64,000 nt of DNA from Mercurialis annua (GCF_937616625.2 NC_065576.1:30306128-30370127), one strand, 5' to 3'; counted from the first letter of the stretch, positions 1 to 10,206 are shown. Numbers and translations are program-made. The notes: a model not told the origin generated them from the letters alone.

Positions 1-138
1 GTACGTTTTGGTCCCTGAACTTTTTCCATATTTCCCGTTTGGTCCCTGAATTGCAATTCATCGTTACTCGTTACTCGTTCTGTTTGTCTCTCGGCGATAG
101 TAATAATAGAAAAAACGCAGTTCAAAAAAAGCGAAAAA
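1..138 (-). other. partial spacer at window edge
   Basis: End of the spacer downstream of copy 1, with both tttggtccctgaa motifs, two heptamers, and the T-run terminators of copy 1 (T5 at 134-138). The gene it would serve as promoter for lies left of the window. Confidence 0.95.
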
Positions 139-257
139 GGGGTGCAACACGAGGACTTCCCAGGAGGTCACCGATCCTAGTACTGCTCTCGCCCAAGCAC
201 GTTTAACTTCGGAGTTCTGATGGGATCCGGTGCATTAGTGCTGGTATGATCGCACCC
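139..257 (-). rRNA. 5S: 5S rRNA, copy 1
   Basis: Structural RNA of the large ribosomal subunit, transcribed by RNA polymerase III. G85C in the C-box. 5' spacer deleted, 3 heptamers. Confidence 0.97.
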
Positions 258-447
258 GTCATACCTTGCACGATCATCGCATATATCCGCTGCCTTGCAA
301 CTCATTCAACCAAAATAAAAACTATCTTTAAAAGTACGTTTTGGTCCCTGAATTGCAATTCATCGTTACTCGTTACTCGTTACTCGTTCTGTTTGTCTCT
401 CGGCGATAGTAATAATAGAAAAAACGCAGTTCAAAAAAAGCGAAAAA

Positions 448-566
448 GGGGTGCAACACGAGGACTTCCCAGGAGGTCACCCATCCTAGTACTGCTCTCG
501 CCCAAGCACGTTGATCTTCGGAGTTCTGATGGGATCCGGTGCATTAGTGCTGGTATGATCGCACCC
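448..566 (-). rRNA. 5S: 5S rRNA, copy 2
   Basis: T52A+A54C in box A. 5' spacer full, 2 heptamers. Confidence 0.97.
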
Positions 567-780
567 GTCATACCTTGCACGATCATCGCATATATCCGCT
601 GCCTTGCAAATCATTCAACCAAAATAAAAACTATCTTTAAAAGTACGTTTTGGTCCCTGAACTTTTTCCATATTTCCCGTTTGGTCCCTGAATTGCAATT
701 CATCGTTACTCGTTACTCGTTCTGTTTGTCTCTCGGCGATAGTAATAATAGAAAAAACGCAGTTCAAAAAAAGCGAAAAA

Positions 781-899
781 GGGGTGCAACACGAGGACTT
801 CCCAGGAGGTCACCCATCCTAGTACTGCTCTCGCCCAAGCAGGTTTAACTTCGGAGTTCTGATGGGATCCGGTGCATTAGTGCTGGTATGATCGCACCC
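781..899 (-). rRNA. 5S: 5S rRNA, copy 3
   Basis: G58C in box A, only in this copy; opposes C20 in helix II. 5' spacer full, 3 heptamers. Confidence 0.96.
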
Positions 900-1120
900 G
901 TCATACCTTGCACGATCATCGCATATATCCGCTGCCTTGCAACTCATTCAACCAAAATAAAAACTATCTTTAAAAGTACGTTTTGGTCCCTGAACTTTTT
1001 CCATATTTCCCGTTTGGTCCCTGAATTGCAATTCATCGTTACTCGTTACTCGTTACTCGTTCTGTTTGTCTCTCGGCGATAGTAATAATAGAAAAAAAGC
1101 AGTTCAAAAAAAGCGAAAAA

Positions 1121-1239
1121 GGGGTGCAACACGAGGACTTCCCAGGAGGTCACCCATCCTAGTACTGCTCTCGCCCAAGCACGTTTAACTTCGGAGTTCT
1201 GATGGGATCCGGTGCATTAGTGCTGGTATGATCGCACCC
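1121..1239 (-). rRNA. 5S: 5S rRNA, copy 4
   Basis: Consensus gene. Third T-run is T7 (gaaaaaaagc). 5' spacer full, 3 heptamers. Confidence 0.97.
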
Positions 1240-1460
1240 GTCATACCTTGCACGATCATCGCATATATCCGCTGCCTTGCAACTCATTCAACCAAAATAA
1301 AAACTATCTTTAAAAGTACGTTTTGGTCCCTGAACTTTTTCCATATTTCCCGTTTGGTCCCTGAATTCCAATTCATCGTTACTCGTTACTCGTTACTCGT
1401 TCTGTTTGTCTCTCGGCGATAGTGATAATAGAAAAAACGCAGTTCAAAAAAAGCGAAAAA

Positions 1461-1579
1461 GGGGTGCAACACGAGGACTTCCCAGGAGGTCACCCATCCT
1501 AGTACTGCTCTCGCCCAAGCACGTTTATCTTCGGAGTTCTGATGGGATCCGGTGCATTAGTGCTGGTATGATCGCACCC
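1461..1579 (-). rRNA. 5S: 5S rRNA, copy 5
   Basis: T52A. 5' spacer full, 2 heptamers. Confidence 0.97.
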
Positions 1580-1793
1580 GTCATACCTTGCACGATCATC
1601 GCATATATCCGCTGCCTTGCAACTCATTCAACCAAAATAAAAACTATCTTTAAAAGTACGTTTTGGTCCCTGAACTTTTTCCATATTTCCCGTTTGGTCC
1701 CTGAATTGCAATTCATCGTTACTCGTTACTCGTTCTGTTTGTCTCTCGGCGATAGTAATAATAGAAAAAACGCAGTTCAAAAAAAGCGAAAAA

Positions 1794-1912
1794 GGGGTGC
1801 AACACGAGGACTTCCCAGGAGGTCACCGATCCTAGTACTGCTCTCGCCCAAGCACGTTTAACTTCGGAGTTCTGATGGGATCCGGTGCATTAGTGCCGGT
1901 ATGATCGCACCC
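1794..1912 (-). rRNA. 5S: 5S rRNA, copy 6
   Basis: G85C and A16G. 5' spacer full, 3 heptamers. Confidence 0.97.
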
Positions 1913-2133
1913 GTCATACCTTGCACGATCATCGCATATATCCGCTGCCTTGCAACTCATTCAACCAAAATAAAAACTATCTTTAAAAGTACGTTTTGGT
2001 CCCTGAACTTTTTCCATATTTCCCGTTTGGTCCCTGAATTGCAATTCATCGTTACTCGTTACTCGTTACTCGTTCTGTTTGTCTCTCGGCGATAGTAATA
2101 ATAGAAAAAACGCAGTTCAAAAAAAGCGAAAAA

Positions 2134-2252
2134 GGGGTGCAACACGAGGACTTCCCAGGAGGTCACCGATCCTAGTACTGCTCTCGCCCAAGCACGTTTA
2201 ACTTCGGAGTTCTGATGGGATCCGGTGCATTAGTGCTGGTATGATCGCACCC
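2134..2252 (-). rRNA. 5S: 5S rRNA, copy 7
   Basis: G85C. 5' spacer full, 3 heptamers. Confidence 0.97.
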
Positions 2253-2473
2253 GTCATACCTTGCACGATCATCGCATATATCCGCTGCCTTGCAACTCAT
2301 TCAACCAAAATAAAAACTATCTTTAAAAGTACGTTTTGGTCCCTGAACTTTTTCCATATTTCCCGTTTGGTCCCTGAATTGCAATTCATCGTTACTCGTT
2401 ACTCGTTACTCGTTCTGTTTGTCTCTCGGCGACAGTAATAATAGAAAAAACGCAGTTCAAAAAAAGCGAAAAA

Positions 2474-2592
2474 GGGGTGCAACACGAGGACTTCCCAGGA
2501 GGTCACCGATCCTAGTACTGCTCTCGCCCAAGCACGTTTAACTTCGGAGTTCTGATGGGATCTGGTGCATTAGTGCTGGTATGATCGCACCC
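2474..2592 (-). rRNA. 5S: 5S rRNA, copy 8
   Basis: G85C and G30A; the latter opposes C47 in helix III. 5' spacer full, 2 heptamers. Confidence 0.96.
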
Positions 2593-2777
2593 GTCATACC
2601 TTGCACGATCATCGCATATATCCGCTGCCTTGCAACTCATTCAACCAAAATAAAAACTATCTTTAAAAGTACGTTTTGGTCCCTGAACTTTTTCCATATT
2701 TCCCGTTTGGTCCCTGAATTGCAATTCATCGTTACTCGTTACTCGTTCTGTTTGTCTCTCGGCGATAGTAATAATAG

Positions 2778-2806
2778 AAAAAACGCAGTTCAAAAAAAGC
2801 GAAAAA
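2778..2806 (-). terminator. triple T-run terminator, reference copy 9
   Basis: Immediately after the final CCCC of the gene the minus strand reads T5 (2806-2802), then CGC, T7 (2798-2792), GAACTGCG and T6 (2783-2778). RNA polymerase III stops at runs of four or more T, so each gene has one proximal stop and two fail-safes. Confidence 0.85.
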
Positions 2807-2925
2807 GGGGTGCAACACGAGGACTTCCCAGGAGGTCACCCATCCTAGTACTGCTCTCGCCCAAGCACGTTTAACTTCGGAGTTCTGATGGGATCCGGTG
2901 CATTAGTGCTGGTATGATCGCACCC
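2807..2925 (-). rRNA. 5S: 5S rRNA, copy 9 (reference copy)
   Basis: Consensus gene, 119 nt: GGGTGCGATCATACCAGC at the 5' end and GTGTTGCACCCC at the 3' end. Bases 1-9 pair with 110-118 to close helix I. The start is set by C at -1 and the TATA-like box at -29 to -24; the end by the T5 run. It closely resembles angiosperm 5S rRNA as I know it, apart from A56 and C73. 5' spacer deleted, 3 heptamers. Confidence 0.98.
2836..2876 (-). promoter_or_regulatory. 5S internal control region, reference copy 9
   Basis: By the numbering used for Arabidopsis 5S genes, box A is bases 50-64 (2862-2876), the intermediate element GCGAGA is roughly 66-72 (2854-2860) and the C-box is 80-90 (2836-2846, AGGATGGGTGA). 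TFIIIA, then TFIIIC, bind this region. Box A reads AGTTAAACGTGCTTG; I recall the common plant version having G at 56 (GTTAAGCG). Most variable positions of the array (52, 53, 54, 57, 58, 60, 61, 67, 85) lie inside this segment. Confidence 0.85.
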
Positions 2926-2954
2926 GTCATACCTTGCACGATCATCGCATATAT
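2926..2954 (-). promoter_or_regulatory. 5S upstream promoter, reference copy 9
   Basis: Minus-strand ATATAT at 2954-2949 (-29 to -24), GC at 2937-2936 (-12/-11) and C at 2926 (-1). These are the three upstream elements known for plant 5S genes (TATATA near -28, GC near -12, C at -1), thought to help recruit TFIIIB. The same arrangement precedes nearly every copy; exceptions are noted in their entries. Confidence 0.85.
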
Positions 2955-3007
2955 CCGCTGCCTTGCAACTCATTCAACCAAAATAAAAACTATCTTTAAA
3001 AGTACGT

Positions 3008-3020
3008 TTTGGTCCCTGAA
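3008..3020. repeat. junction of 31-bp spacer deletion (example)
   Basis: Single remaining tttggtccctgaa in the 5' spacer of copy 9. Compared with full units exactly 31 bp is missing, the product expected from slippage or recombination between the two 13-bp repeats. Confidence 0.9.
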
Positions 3021-3115
3021 TTGCAATTCATCGTTACTCGTTACTCGTTACTCGTTCTGTTTGTCTCTCGGCGATAGTAATAATAGAAAAAACGCAGTTC
3101 AAAAAAAGCGAAAAA

Positions 3116-3234
3116 GGGGTGCAACACGAGGACTTCCCAGGAGGTCACCCATCCTAGTACTGCTCTCGCCCAAGCACGTTGATCTTCGGAGTTCTGATGG
3201 GATCCGGTGCATTAGTGCTGGTATGATCGCACCC
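3116..3234 (-). rRNA. 5S: 5S rRNA, copy 10
   Basis: T52A+A54C. 5' spacer full, 2 heptamers. Confidence 0.97.
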
Positions 3235-3316
3235 GTCATACCTTGCACGATCATCGCATATATCCGCTGCCTTGCAACTCATTCAACCAAAATAAAAACT
3301 ATCTTTAAAAGTACGT

Positions 3317-3360
3317 TTTGGTCCCTGAACTTTTTCCATATTTCCCGTTTGGTCCCTGAA
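3317..3360. repeat. 13-bp direct repeat pair in spacer (example)
   Basis: tttggtccctgaa occurs at 3317-3329 and 3348-3360, a 31-bp step. Full-length spacers keep both copies. In 18 spacers one copy and the 18 bp between are gone, leaving a single motif joined to ttgcaattc. The motif resembles a phrase seen in many dispersed plant repeats (recalled, not searched). Confidence 0.9.
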
Positions 3361-3448
3361 TTGCAATTCATCGTTACTCGTTACTCGTTCTGTTTGTCTC
3401 TCGGCGATAGTAATAATAGAAAAAACGCAGTTCAAAAAAAGCGAAAAA

Positions 3449-3567
3449 GGGGTGCAACACGAGGACTTCCCAGGAGGTCACCCATCCTAGTACTGCTCTC
3501 GCCCAAGCACGTTTAACTTCGGAGTTCTGATGGGATCCGGTGCATTAGTGCTGGTATGATCGCACCC
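3449..3567 (-). rRNA. 5S: 5S rRNA, copy 11
   Basis: Consensus gene. 5' spacer full, 4 heptamers, GCT marker. Confidence 0.97.
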
Positions 3568-3705
3568 GTCATACCTTGCACGATCATCGCATATATCCGC
3601 TGCCTTGCAACTCATTCAACCAAAATAAAAGCTATCTTTAAAAGTACGTTTTGGTCCCTGAACTTTTTCCATATTTCCCGTTTGGTCCCTGAATTGCAAT
3701 TCATC

Positions 3706-3733
3706 GTTACTCGTTACTCGTTACTCGTTACTC
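3706..3733. repeat. gttactc heptamer x4 (example)
   Basis: Four perfect gttactc copies. Across the window the number is 1 (one spacer, 43610-43616), 2, 3 or 4 (12 spacers), which accounts for unit lengths of 326, 333, 340 and 347 bp. Confidence 0.95.
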
Positions 3734-3795
3734 GTTCTGTTTGTCTCTCGGCGATAGTAATAATAGAAAAAACGCAGTTCAAAAAAAGCGAAAAA

Positions 3796-3914
3796 GGGGT
3801 GCAACACGAGGACTTCCCTGGAGGTCACCCATCCTAGTACTGCTCTCGCCCAAGCACGTTGATCTTCGGAGTTCTGATGGGATCCGGTGCATTAGTGCTG
3901 GTATGATCGCACCC
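3796..3914 (-). rRNA. 5S: 5S rRNA, copy 12
   Basis: T52A+A54C and T96A; the latter faces A80 in helix IV. 5' spacer full, 2 heptamers. Confidence 0.96.
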
Positions 3915-4128
3915 GTCATACCTTGCACGATCATCGCATATATCCGCTGCCTTGCAACTCATTCAACCAAAATAAAAACTATCTTTAAAAGTACGTTTTG
4001 GTCCCTGAACTTTTTCCATATTTCCCGTTTGGTCCCTGAATTGCAATTCATCGTTACTCGTTACTCGTTCTGTTTGTCTCTCGGCGATAGTAATAATAGA
4101 AAAAACGCAGTTCAAAAAAAGCGAAAAA

Positions 4129-4247
4129 GGGGTGCAACACGAGGACTTCCCAGGAGGTCACCCATCCTAGTACTGCTCTCGCCCAAGCACATTTAACTTC
4201 GGAGTTCTGATGGGATCCGGTGCATTAGTGCTGGTATGATCGCACCC
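4129..4247 (-). rRNA. 5S: 5S rRNA, copy 13
   Basis: C57T in box A. 5' spacer full, 4 heptamers. Confidence 0.97.
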
Positions 4248-4475
4248 GTCATACCTTGCACGATCATCGCATATATCCGCTGCCTTGCAACTCATTCAAC
4301 CAAAATAAAAACTATCTTTAAAAGTACGTTTTGGTCCCTGAACTTTTTCCATATTTCCCGTTTGGTCCCTGAATTGCAATTCATCGTTACTCGTTACTCG
4401 TTACTCGTTACTCGTTCTGTTTGTCTCTCGGCGATAGTAATAATAGAAAAAACGCAGTTCAAAAAAAGCGAAAAA

Positions 4476-4594
4476 GGGGTGCAACACGAGGACTTCCCAG
4501 GAGGTCACCCATCCTAGTACTGCTCTCGCCCAAGCACGTTTATCTTCGGAGTTCTGATGGGATCCGGTGCATTAGTGCTGGTATGATCGCACCC
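4476..4594 (-). rRNA. 5S: 5S rRNA, copy 14
   Basis: T52A. 5' spacer full, 3 heptamers. Confidence 0.97.
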
Positions 4595-4815
4595 GTCATA
4601 CCTTGCACGATCATCGCATATATCCGCTGCCTTGCAACTCATTCAACCAAAATAAAAACTATCTTTAAAAGTACGTTTTGGTCCCTGAACTTTTTCCATA
4701 TTTCCCGTTTGGTCCCTGAATTGCAATTCATCGTTACTCGTTACTCGTTACTCGTTCTGTTTGTCTCTCGGCGATAGTAATAATAGAAAAAACGCAGTTC
4801 AAAAAAAGCGAAAAA

Positions 4816-4934
4816 GGGGTGCAACACGAGGACTTCCCAGGAGGTCACCCATCCTAGTACTGCTCTCGCCCAAGCACGTTTAACTTCGGAGTTCTGATGG
4901 GATCCGGTGCATTAGTGCTGGTATGATCGCACCC
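4816..4934 (-). rRNA. 5S: 5S rRNA, copy 15
   Basis: Consensus gene. 5' spacer full, 2 heptamers, GCT marker. Confidence 0.97.
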
Positions 4935-5148
4935 GTCATACCTTGCACGATCATCGCATATATCCGCTGCCTTGCAACTCATTCAACCAAAATAAAAGCT
5001 ATCTTTAAAAGTACGTTTTGGTCCCTGAACTTTTTCCATATTTCCCGTTTGGTCCCTGAATTGCAATTCATCGTTACTCGTTACTCGTTCTGTTTGTCTC
5101 TCGGCGATAGTAATAATAGAAAAAACGCAGTTCAAAAAAAGCATAAAA

Positions 5149-5267
5149 GGGGTGCAACACGAGGACTTCCCAGGAGGTCACCCATCCTAGTACTGCTCTC
5201 GCCCAAGCACATTTAACTTCGGAGTTCTGATGGGATCCGGTGCATTAGTGCTGGTATGATCGCACCC
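5149..5267 (-). rRNA. 5S: 5S rRNA, copy 16
   Basis: C57T. Proximal terminator shortened to T4 (gcataaaagg). 5' spacer full, 4 heptamers. Confidence 0.97.
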
Positions 5268-5495
5268 GTCATACCTTGCACGATCATCGCATATATCCGC
5301 TGCCTTGCAACTCATTCAACCAAAATAAAAACTATCTTTAAAAGTACGTTTTGGTCCCTGAACTTTTTCCATATTTCCCGTTTGGTCCCTGAATTGCAAT
5401 TCATCGTTACTCGTTACTCGTTACTCGTTACTCGTTCTGTTTGTCTCTCGGCGATAGTAATAATAGAAAAAACGCAGTTCAAAAAAAGCGAAAAA

Positions 5496-5614
5496 GGGGT
5501 GCAACACGAGGACTTCCCAGGAGGTCACCCATCCTAGTACTGCTCTCGCCCAAGCACGTTTATCTTCGGAGTTCTGATGGGATCCGGTGCATTAGTGCTG
5601 GTATGATCGCACCC
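5496..5614 (-). rRNA. 5S: 5S rRNA, copy 17
   Basis: T52A. 5' spacer full, 3 heptamers. Confidence 0.97.
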
Positions 5615-5835
5615 GTCATACCTTGCACGATCATCGCATATATCCGCTGCCTTGCAACTCATTCAACCAAAATAAAAACTATCTTTAAAAGTACGTTTTG
5701 GTCCCTGAACTTTTTCCATATTTCCCGTTTGGTCCCTGAATTGCAATTCATCGTTACTCGTTACTCGTTACTCGTTCTGTTTGTCTCTCGGCGATAGTAA
5801 TAATAGAAAAAACGCAGTTCAAAAAAAGCGAAAAA

Positions 5836-5954
5836 GGGGTGCAACACGAGGACTTCCCAGGAGGTCACCCATCCTAGTACTGCTCTCGCCCAAGCACGTT
5901 TAACTTCGGAGTTCTGATGGGATCCGGTGCATTAGTGCTGGTATGATCGCACCC
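5836..5954 (-). rRNA. 5S: 5S rRNA, copy 18
   Basis: Consensus gene. 5' spacer full, 2 heptamers, GCT marker. Confidence 0.97.
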
Positions 5955-6168
5955 GTCATACCTTGCACGATCATCGCATATATCCGCTGCCTTGCAACTC
6001 ATTCAACCAAAATAAAAGCTATCTTTAAAAGTACGTTTTGGTCCCTGAACTTTTTCCATATTTCCCGTTTGGTCCCTGAATTGCAATTCATCGTTACTCG
6101 TTACTCGTTCTGTTTGTCTCTCGGCGATAGTAATAATAGAAAAAACGCAGTTCAAAAAAAGCGAAAAA

Positions 6169-6287
6169 GGGGTGCAACACGAGGACTTCCCAGGAGGTCA
6201 CCCATCCTAGTACTGCTCTCGCCCAAGCACGTTGATCTTCGGAGTTCTGATGGGATCCGGTGCATTAGTGCTGGTATGATCGCACCC
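6169..6287 (-). rRNA. 5S: 5S rRNA, copy 19
   Basis: T52A+A54C. 5' spacer full, 3 heptamers. Confidence 0.97.
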
Positions 6288-6508
6288 GTCATACCTTGCA
6301 CGATCATCGCATATATCCGCTGCCTTGCAACTCATTCAACCAAAATAAAAACTATCTTTAAAAGTACGTTTTGGTCCCTGAACTTTTTCCATATTTCCCG
6401 TTTGGTCCCTGAATTGCAATTCATCGTTACTCGTTACTCGTTACTCGTTCTGTTTGTCTCTCGGCGATAGTAATAATAGAAAAAACGCAGTTCAAAAAAA
6501 GCGAAAAA

Positions 6509-6627
6509 GGGGTGCAACACGAGGACTTCCCAAGAGGTCACCCATCCTAGTACTGCTCTCGCCCAAGCACGTTTAACTTCGGAGTTCTGATGGGATCCGG
6601 TGCATTAGTGCTGGTATGATCGCACCC
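6509..6627 (-). rRNA. 5S: 5S rRNA, copy 20
   Basis: C95T, giving a G81-U wobble in helix IV. 5' spacer full, 2 heptamers, GCT marker. Confidence 0.97.
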
Positions 6628-6841
6628 GTCATACCTTGCACGATCATCGCATATATCCGCTGCCTTGCAACTCATTCAACCAAAATAAAAGCTATCTTTA
6701 AAAGTACGTTTTGGTCCCTGAACTTTTTCCATATTTCCCGTTTGGTCCCTGAATTGCAATTCATCGTTACTCGTTACTCGTTCTGTTTGTCTCTCGGCGA
6801 TAGTAATAATAGAAAAAACGCAGTTCAAAAAAAGCGAAAAA

Positions 6842-6960
6842 GGGGTGCAACACGAGGACTTCCCAGGAGGTCACCCATCCTAGTACTGCTCTCGCCCAAG
6901 CACGTTGATCTTCGGAGTTCTGATGGGATCCGGTGCATTAGTGCTGGTATGATCGCACCC
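6842..6960 (-). rRNA. 5S: 5S rRNA, copy 21
   Basis: T52A+A54C. 5' spacer full, 2 heptamers. Confidence 0.97.
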
Positions 6961-7174
6961 GTCATACCTTGCACGATCATCGCATATATCCGCTGCCTTG
7001 CAACTCATTCAACCAAAATAAAAACTATCTTTAAAAGTACGTTTTGGTCCCTGAACTTTTTCCATATTTCCCGTTTGGTCCCTGAATTGCAATTCATCGT
7101 TACTCGTTACTCGTTCTGTTTGTCTCTCGGCGATAGTAATAATAGAAAAAACGCAGTTCAAAAAAAGCGAAAAA

Positions 7175-7293
7175 GGGGTGCAACACGAGGACTTCCCAGG
7201 AGGTCACCCATCCTAGTACTGCTCTCGCCCAAGCACGTTTAACTTCGGAGTTCTGATGGGATCCGGTGCATTAGTGCTGGTATGATCGCACTC
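7175..7293 (-). rRNA. 5S: 5S rRNA, copy 22
   Basis: G2A, only in this copy; weakens the end of helix I. 5' spacer full, 3 heptamers. Confidence 0.96.
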
Positions 7294-7514
7294 GTCATAC
7301 CTTGCACGATCATCGCATATATCCGCTGCCTTGCAACTCATTCAACCAAAATAAAAACTATCTTTAAAAGTACGTTTTGGTCCCTGAACTTTTTCCATAT
7401 TTCCCGTTTGGTCCCTGAATTGCAATTCATCGTTACTCGTTACTCGTTACTCGTTCTGTTTGTCTCTCGGCGATAGTAATAATAGAAAAAACGCAGTTCA
7501 AAAAAAGCGAAAAA

Positions 7515-7633
7515 GGGGTGCAACACGAGGACTTCCCAAGAGGTCACCGATCCTAGTACTGCTCTCGCCCAAGCACGTTTAACTTCGGAGTTCTGATGGG
7601 ATCCGGTGCATTAGTGCTGGTATGATCGCACCC
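7515..7633 (-). rRNA. 5S: 5S rRNA, copy 23
   Basis: C95T and G85C, both in helix IV. 5' spacer full, 3 heptamers. Confidence 0.96.
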
Positions 7634-7854
7634 GTCATACCTTGCACGATCATCGCATATATCCGCTGCCTTGCAACTCATTCAACCAAAATAAAAACTA
7701 TCTTTAAAAGTACGTTTTGGTCCCTGAACTTTTTCCATATTTCCCGTTTGGTCCCTGAATTGCAATTCATCGTTACTCGTTACTCGTTACTCGTTCTGTT
7801 TGTCTCTCGGCGATAGTAATAATAGAAAAAACGCAGTTCAAAAAAAGCGAAAAA

Positions 7855-7973
7855 GGGGTGCAACACGAGGACTTCCCAGGAGGTCACCCATCCTAGTACT
7901 GCTCTCGCCCAAGCACGTTTAACTTCGGAGTTCTGATGGGATCCGGTGCAATAGTGCCGGTATGATCGCACCT
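7855..7973 (-). rRNA. 5S: 5S rRNA, copy 24
   Basis: A23T, A16G and G1A. 5' spacer full, 3 heptamers, gtacctttt variant. Confidence 0.96.
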
Positions 7974-8194
7974 GTCATACCTTGCACGATCATCGCATAT
8001 ATCCGCTGCCTTGCAACTCATTCAACCAAAATAAAAACTATCTTTAAAAGTACCTTTTGGTCCCTGAACTTTTTCCATATTTCCCGTTTGGTCCCTGAAT
8101 TGCAATTCATCGTTACTCGTTACTCGTTACTCGTTCTGTTTGTCTCTCGGCGATAGTAATAATAGAAAAAACGCAGTTCAAAAAAAGCGAAAAA

Positions 8195-8313
8195 GGGGTG
8201 CAACACGAGGACTTCCCAGGAGGTCACCGATCCTAGTACTGCTCTCGCCCAAGCACGTTTAACTTCGGAGTTCTGATGGGATCCGGTGCATTAGTGCTGG
8301 TATGATCGCACCC
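8195..8313 (-). rRNA. 5S: 5S rRNA, copy 25
   Basis: G85C. 5' spacer full, 2 heptamers. Confidence 0.97.
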
Positions 8314-8527
8314 GTCATACCTTGCACGATCATCGCATATATCCGCTGCCTTGCAACTCATTCAACCAAAATAAAAACTATCTTTAAAAGTACGTTTTGG
8401 TCCCTGAACTTTTTCCATATTTCCCGTTTGGTCCCTGAATTGCAATTCATCGTTACTCGTTACTCGTTCTGTTTGTCTCTCGGCGATAGTAATAATAGAA
8501 AAAACGCAGTTCAAAAAAAGCGAAAAA

Positions 8528-8646
8528 GGGGTGCAACACGAGGACTTCCCAGGAGGTCACCCATCCTAGTACTGCTCTCGCCCAAGCACGTTTAACTTCG
8601 GAGTTCTGATGGGATCCGGTGCATTAGTGCTGGTATGATCGCACCC
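8528..8646 (-). rRNA. 5S: 5S rRNA, copy 26
   Basis: Consensus gene. 5' spacer full, 3 heptamers. Confidence 0.97.
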
Positions 8647-8867
8647 GTCATACCTTGCACGATCATCGCATATATCCGCTGCCTTGCAACTCATTCAACC
8701 AAAATAAAAACTATCTTTAAAAGTACGTTTTGGTCCCTGAACTTTTTCCATATTTCCCGTTTGGTCCCTGAATTGCAATTCATCGTTACTCGTTACTCGT
8801 TACTCGTTCTGTTTGTCTCTCGGCGATAGTAATAATAGAAAAAACGCAGTTCAAAAAAAGCGAAAAA

Positions 8868-8986
8868 GGGGTGCAACACGAGGACTTCCCAAGAGGTCAC
8901 CGATCCTAGTACTGCTCTCGCCCAAGCACGTTTAACTTCGGAGTTCTGATGGGATCCGGTGCATTAGTGCTGGTATGATCGCACCC
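8868..8986 (-). rRNA. 5S: 5S rRNA, copy 27
   Basis: C95T and G85C. 5' spacer full, 2 heptamers; tatatctgctg just upstream of the TATA element, shared with copy 127. Confidence 0.96.
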
Positions 8987-9200
8987 GTCATACCTTGCAC
9001 GATCATCGCATATATCTGCTGCCTTGCAACTCATTCAACCAAAATAAAAACTATCTTTAAAAGTACGTTTTGGTCCCTGAACTTTTTCCATATTTCCCGT
9101 TTGGTCCCTGAATTGCAATTCATCGTTACTCGTTACTCGTTCTGTTTGTCTCTCGGCGATAGTAATAATAGAAAAAACGCAGTTCAAAAAAAGCGAAAAA

Positions 9201-9319
9201 GGGGTGCAACACGAGGACTTCCCAGGAGGTCACCCATCCTAGTACTGCTCTCGCCCAAGCACGTTTAACTTCGGAGTTCTGATGGGATCCGGTGCATTAG
9301 TGCTGGTATGATCGCACCC
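9201..9319 (-). rRNA. 5S: 5S rRNA, copy 28
   Basis: Consensus gene. 5' spacer full, 3 heptamers, gtacctttt variant. Confidence 0.97.
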
Positions 9320-9540
9320 GTCATACCTTGCACGATCATCGCATATATCCGCTGCCTTGCAACTCATTCAACCAAAATAAAAACTATCTTTAAAAGTACC
9401 TTTTGGTCCCTGAACTTTTTCCATATTTCCCGTTTGGTCCCTGAATTGCAATTCATCGTTACTCGTTACTCGTTACTCGTTCTGTTTGTCTCTCGGCGAT
9501 AGTAATAATAGAAAAAACGCAGTTCAAAAAAAGCGAAAAA

Positions 9541-9659
9541 GGGGTGCAACACGAGGACTTCCCAGGAGGTCACCGATCCTAGTACTGCTCTCGCCCAAGC
9601 ACGTTTAACTTCGGAGTTCTGATGGGATCCGGTGCATTAGTGCTGGTATGATCGCACCC
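9541..9659 (-). rRNA. 5S: 5S rRNA, copy 29
   Basis: G85C. 5' spacer full, 2 heptamers. Confidence 0.97.
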
Positions 9660-9873
9660 GTCATACCTTGCACGATCATCGCATATATCCGCTGCCTTGC
9701 AACTCATTCAACCAAAATAAAAACTATCTTTAAAAGTACGTTTTGGTCCCTGAACTTTTTCCATATTTCCCGTTTGGTCCCTGAATTTCAATTCATCGTT
9801 ACTCGTTACTCGTTCTGTTTGTCTCTCGGCGATAGTAATAATAGAAAAAACGCAGTTCAAAAAAAGCGAAAAA

Positions 9874-9992
9874 GGGGTGCAACACGAGGACTTCCCAGGA
9901 GGTCACCCATCCTAGTACTGCTCTCACCCAAGCACGTTTAACTTCGGAGTTCTGATGGGATCCTGTGCATTAGTGCTGGTATGATCGCACCG
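9874..9992 (-). rRNA. 5S: 5S rRNA, copy 30
   Basis: C67T (intermediate element), C29A and G1C. 5' spacer full, 2 heptamers. Confidence 0.96.
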
Positions 9993-10206
9993 GTCATACC
10001 TTGCACGATCATCGCATATATCCGCTGCCTTGCAACTCATTCAACCAAAATAAAAACTATCTTTAAAAGTACGTTTTGGTCCCTGAACTTTTTACATATT
10101 TCCCGTTTGGTCCCTGAATTGCAATTCATCGTTACTCGTTACTCGTTCTGTTTGTCTCTCGGCGATAGTAATAATAGAAAAAACGCAGTTCAAAAAAAGC
10201 GAAAAA

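Larger units (their letters stand above)
4236..6275. repeat. 3-unit tandem duplication (1,020 bp x2)
   Basis: Copies 13-15 and 16-18 repeat in order: C57T with 4 heptamers, T52A with 3, consensus with the GCT marker and 2. Unit starts are shifted by exactly 1020 bp. The second block differs by a mutated terminator before copy 16. Confidence 0.88.
6276..8301. repeat. 6-unit block, copy I of III
   Basis: Genes 19-24 carry T52A+A54C, C95T, T52A+A54C, G2A, C95T+G85C and A23T+A16G+G1A. The same order of variants, apart from private changes, occurs at 36730-38755 and 39769-41780. Confidence 0.85.
7962..9980. repeat. 673-bp two-unit repeat, three rounds
   Basis: Units alternate 340 and 333 bp; the gene of each 333-bp unit has G85C, the gene of each 340-bp unit has G85. 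Confidence 0.85.

Noticed and set aside
139..257. 5S genes on the plus strand
   Set aside because: The plus strand gives the reverse complement; the gene start, promoter elements and T-run terminators all fit the minus strand only.
3706..3733. Heptamer as a telomere-like repeat
   Set aside because: gttactc differs from the plant telomere repeat TTTAGGG on both strands and never exceeds four copies.
7780..7971. Minus-strand reading frames of 63-72 codons (also near 19270, 23960, 38234, 41259, 43520, 50205)
   Set aside because: They cross gene, terminator and spacer of 5S units and exist only where a local change or length removes a stop.
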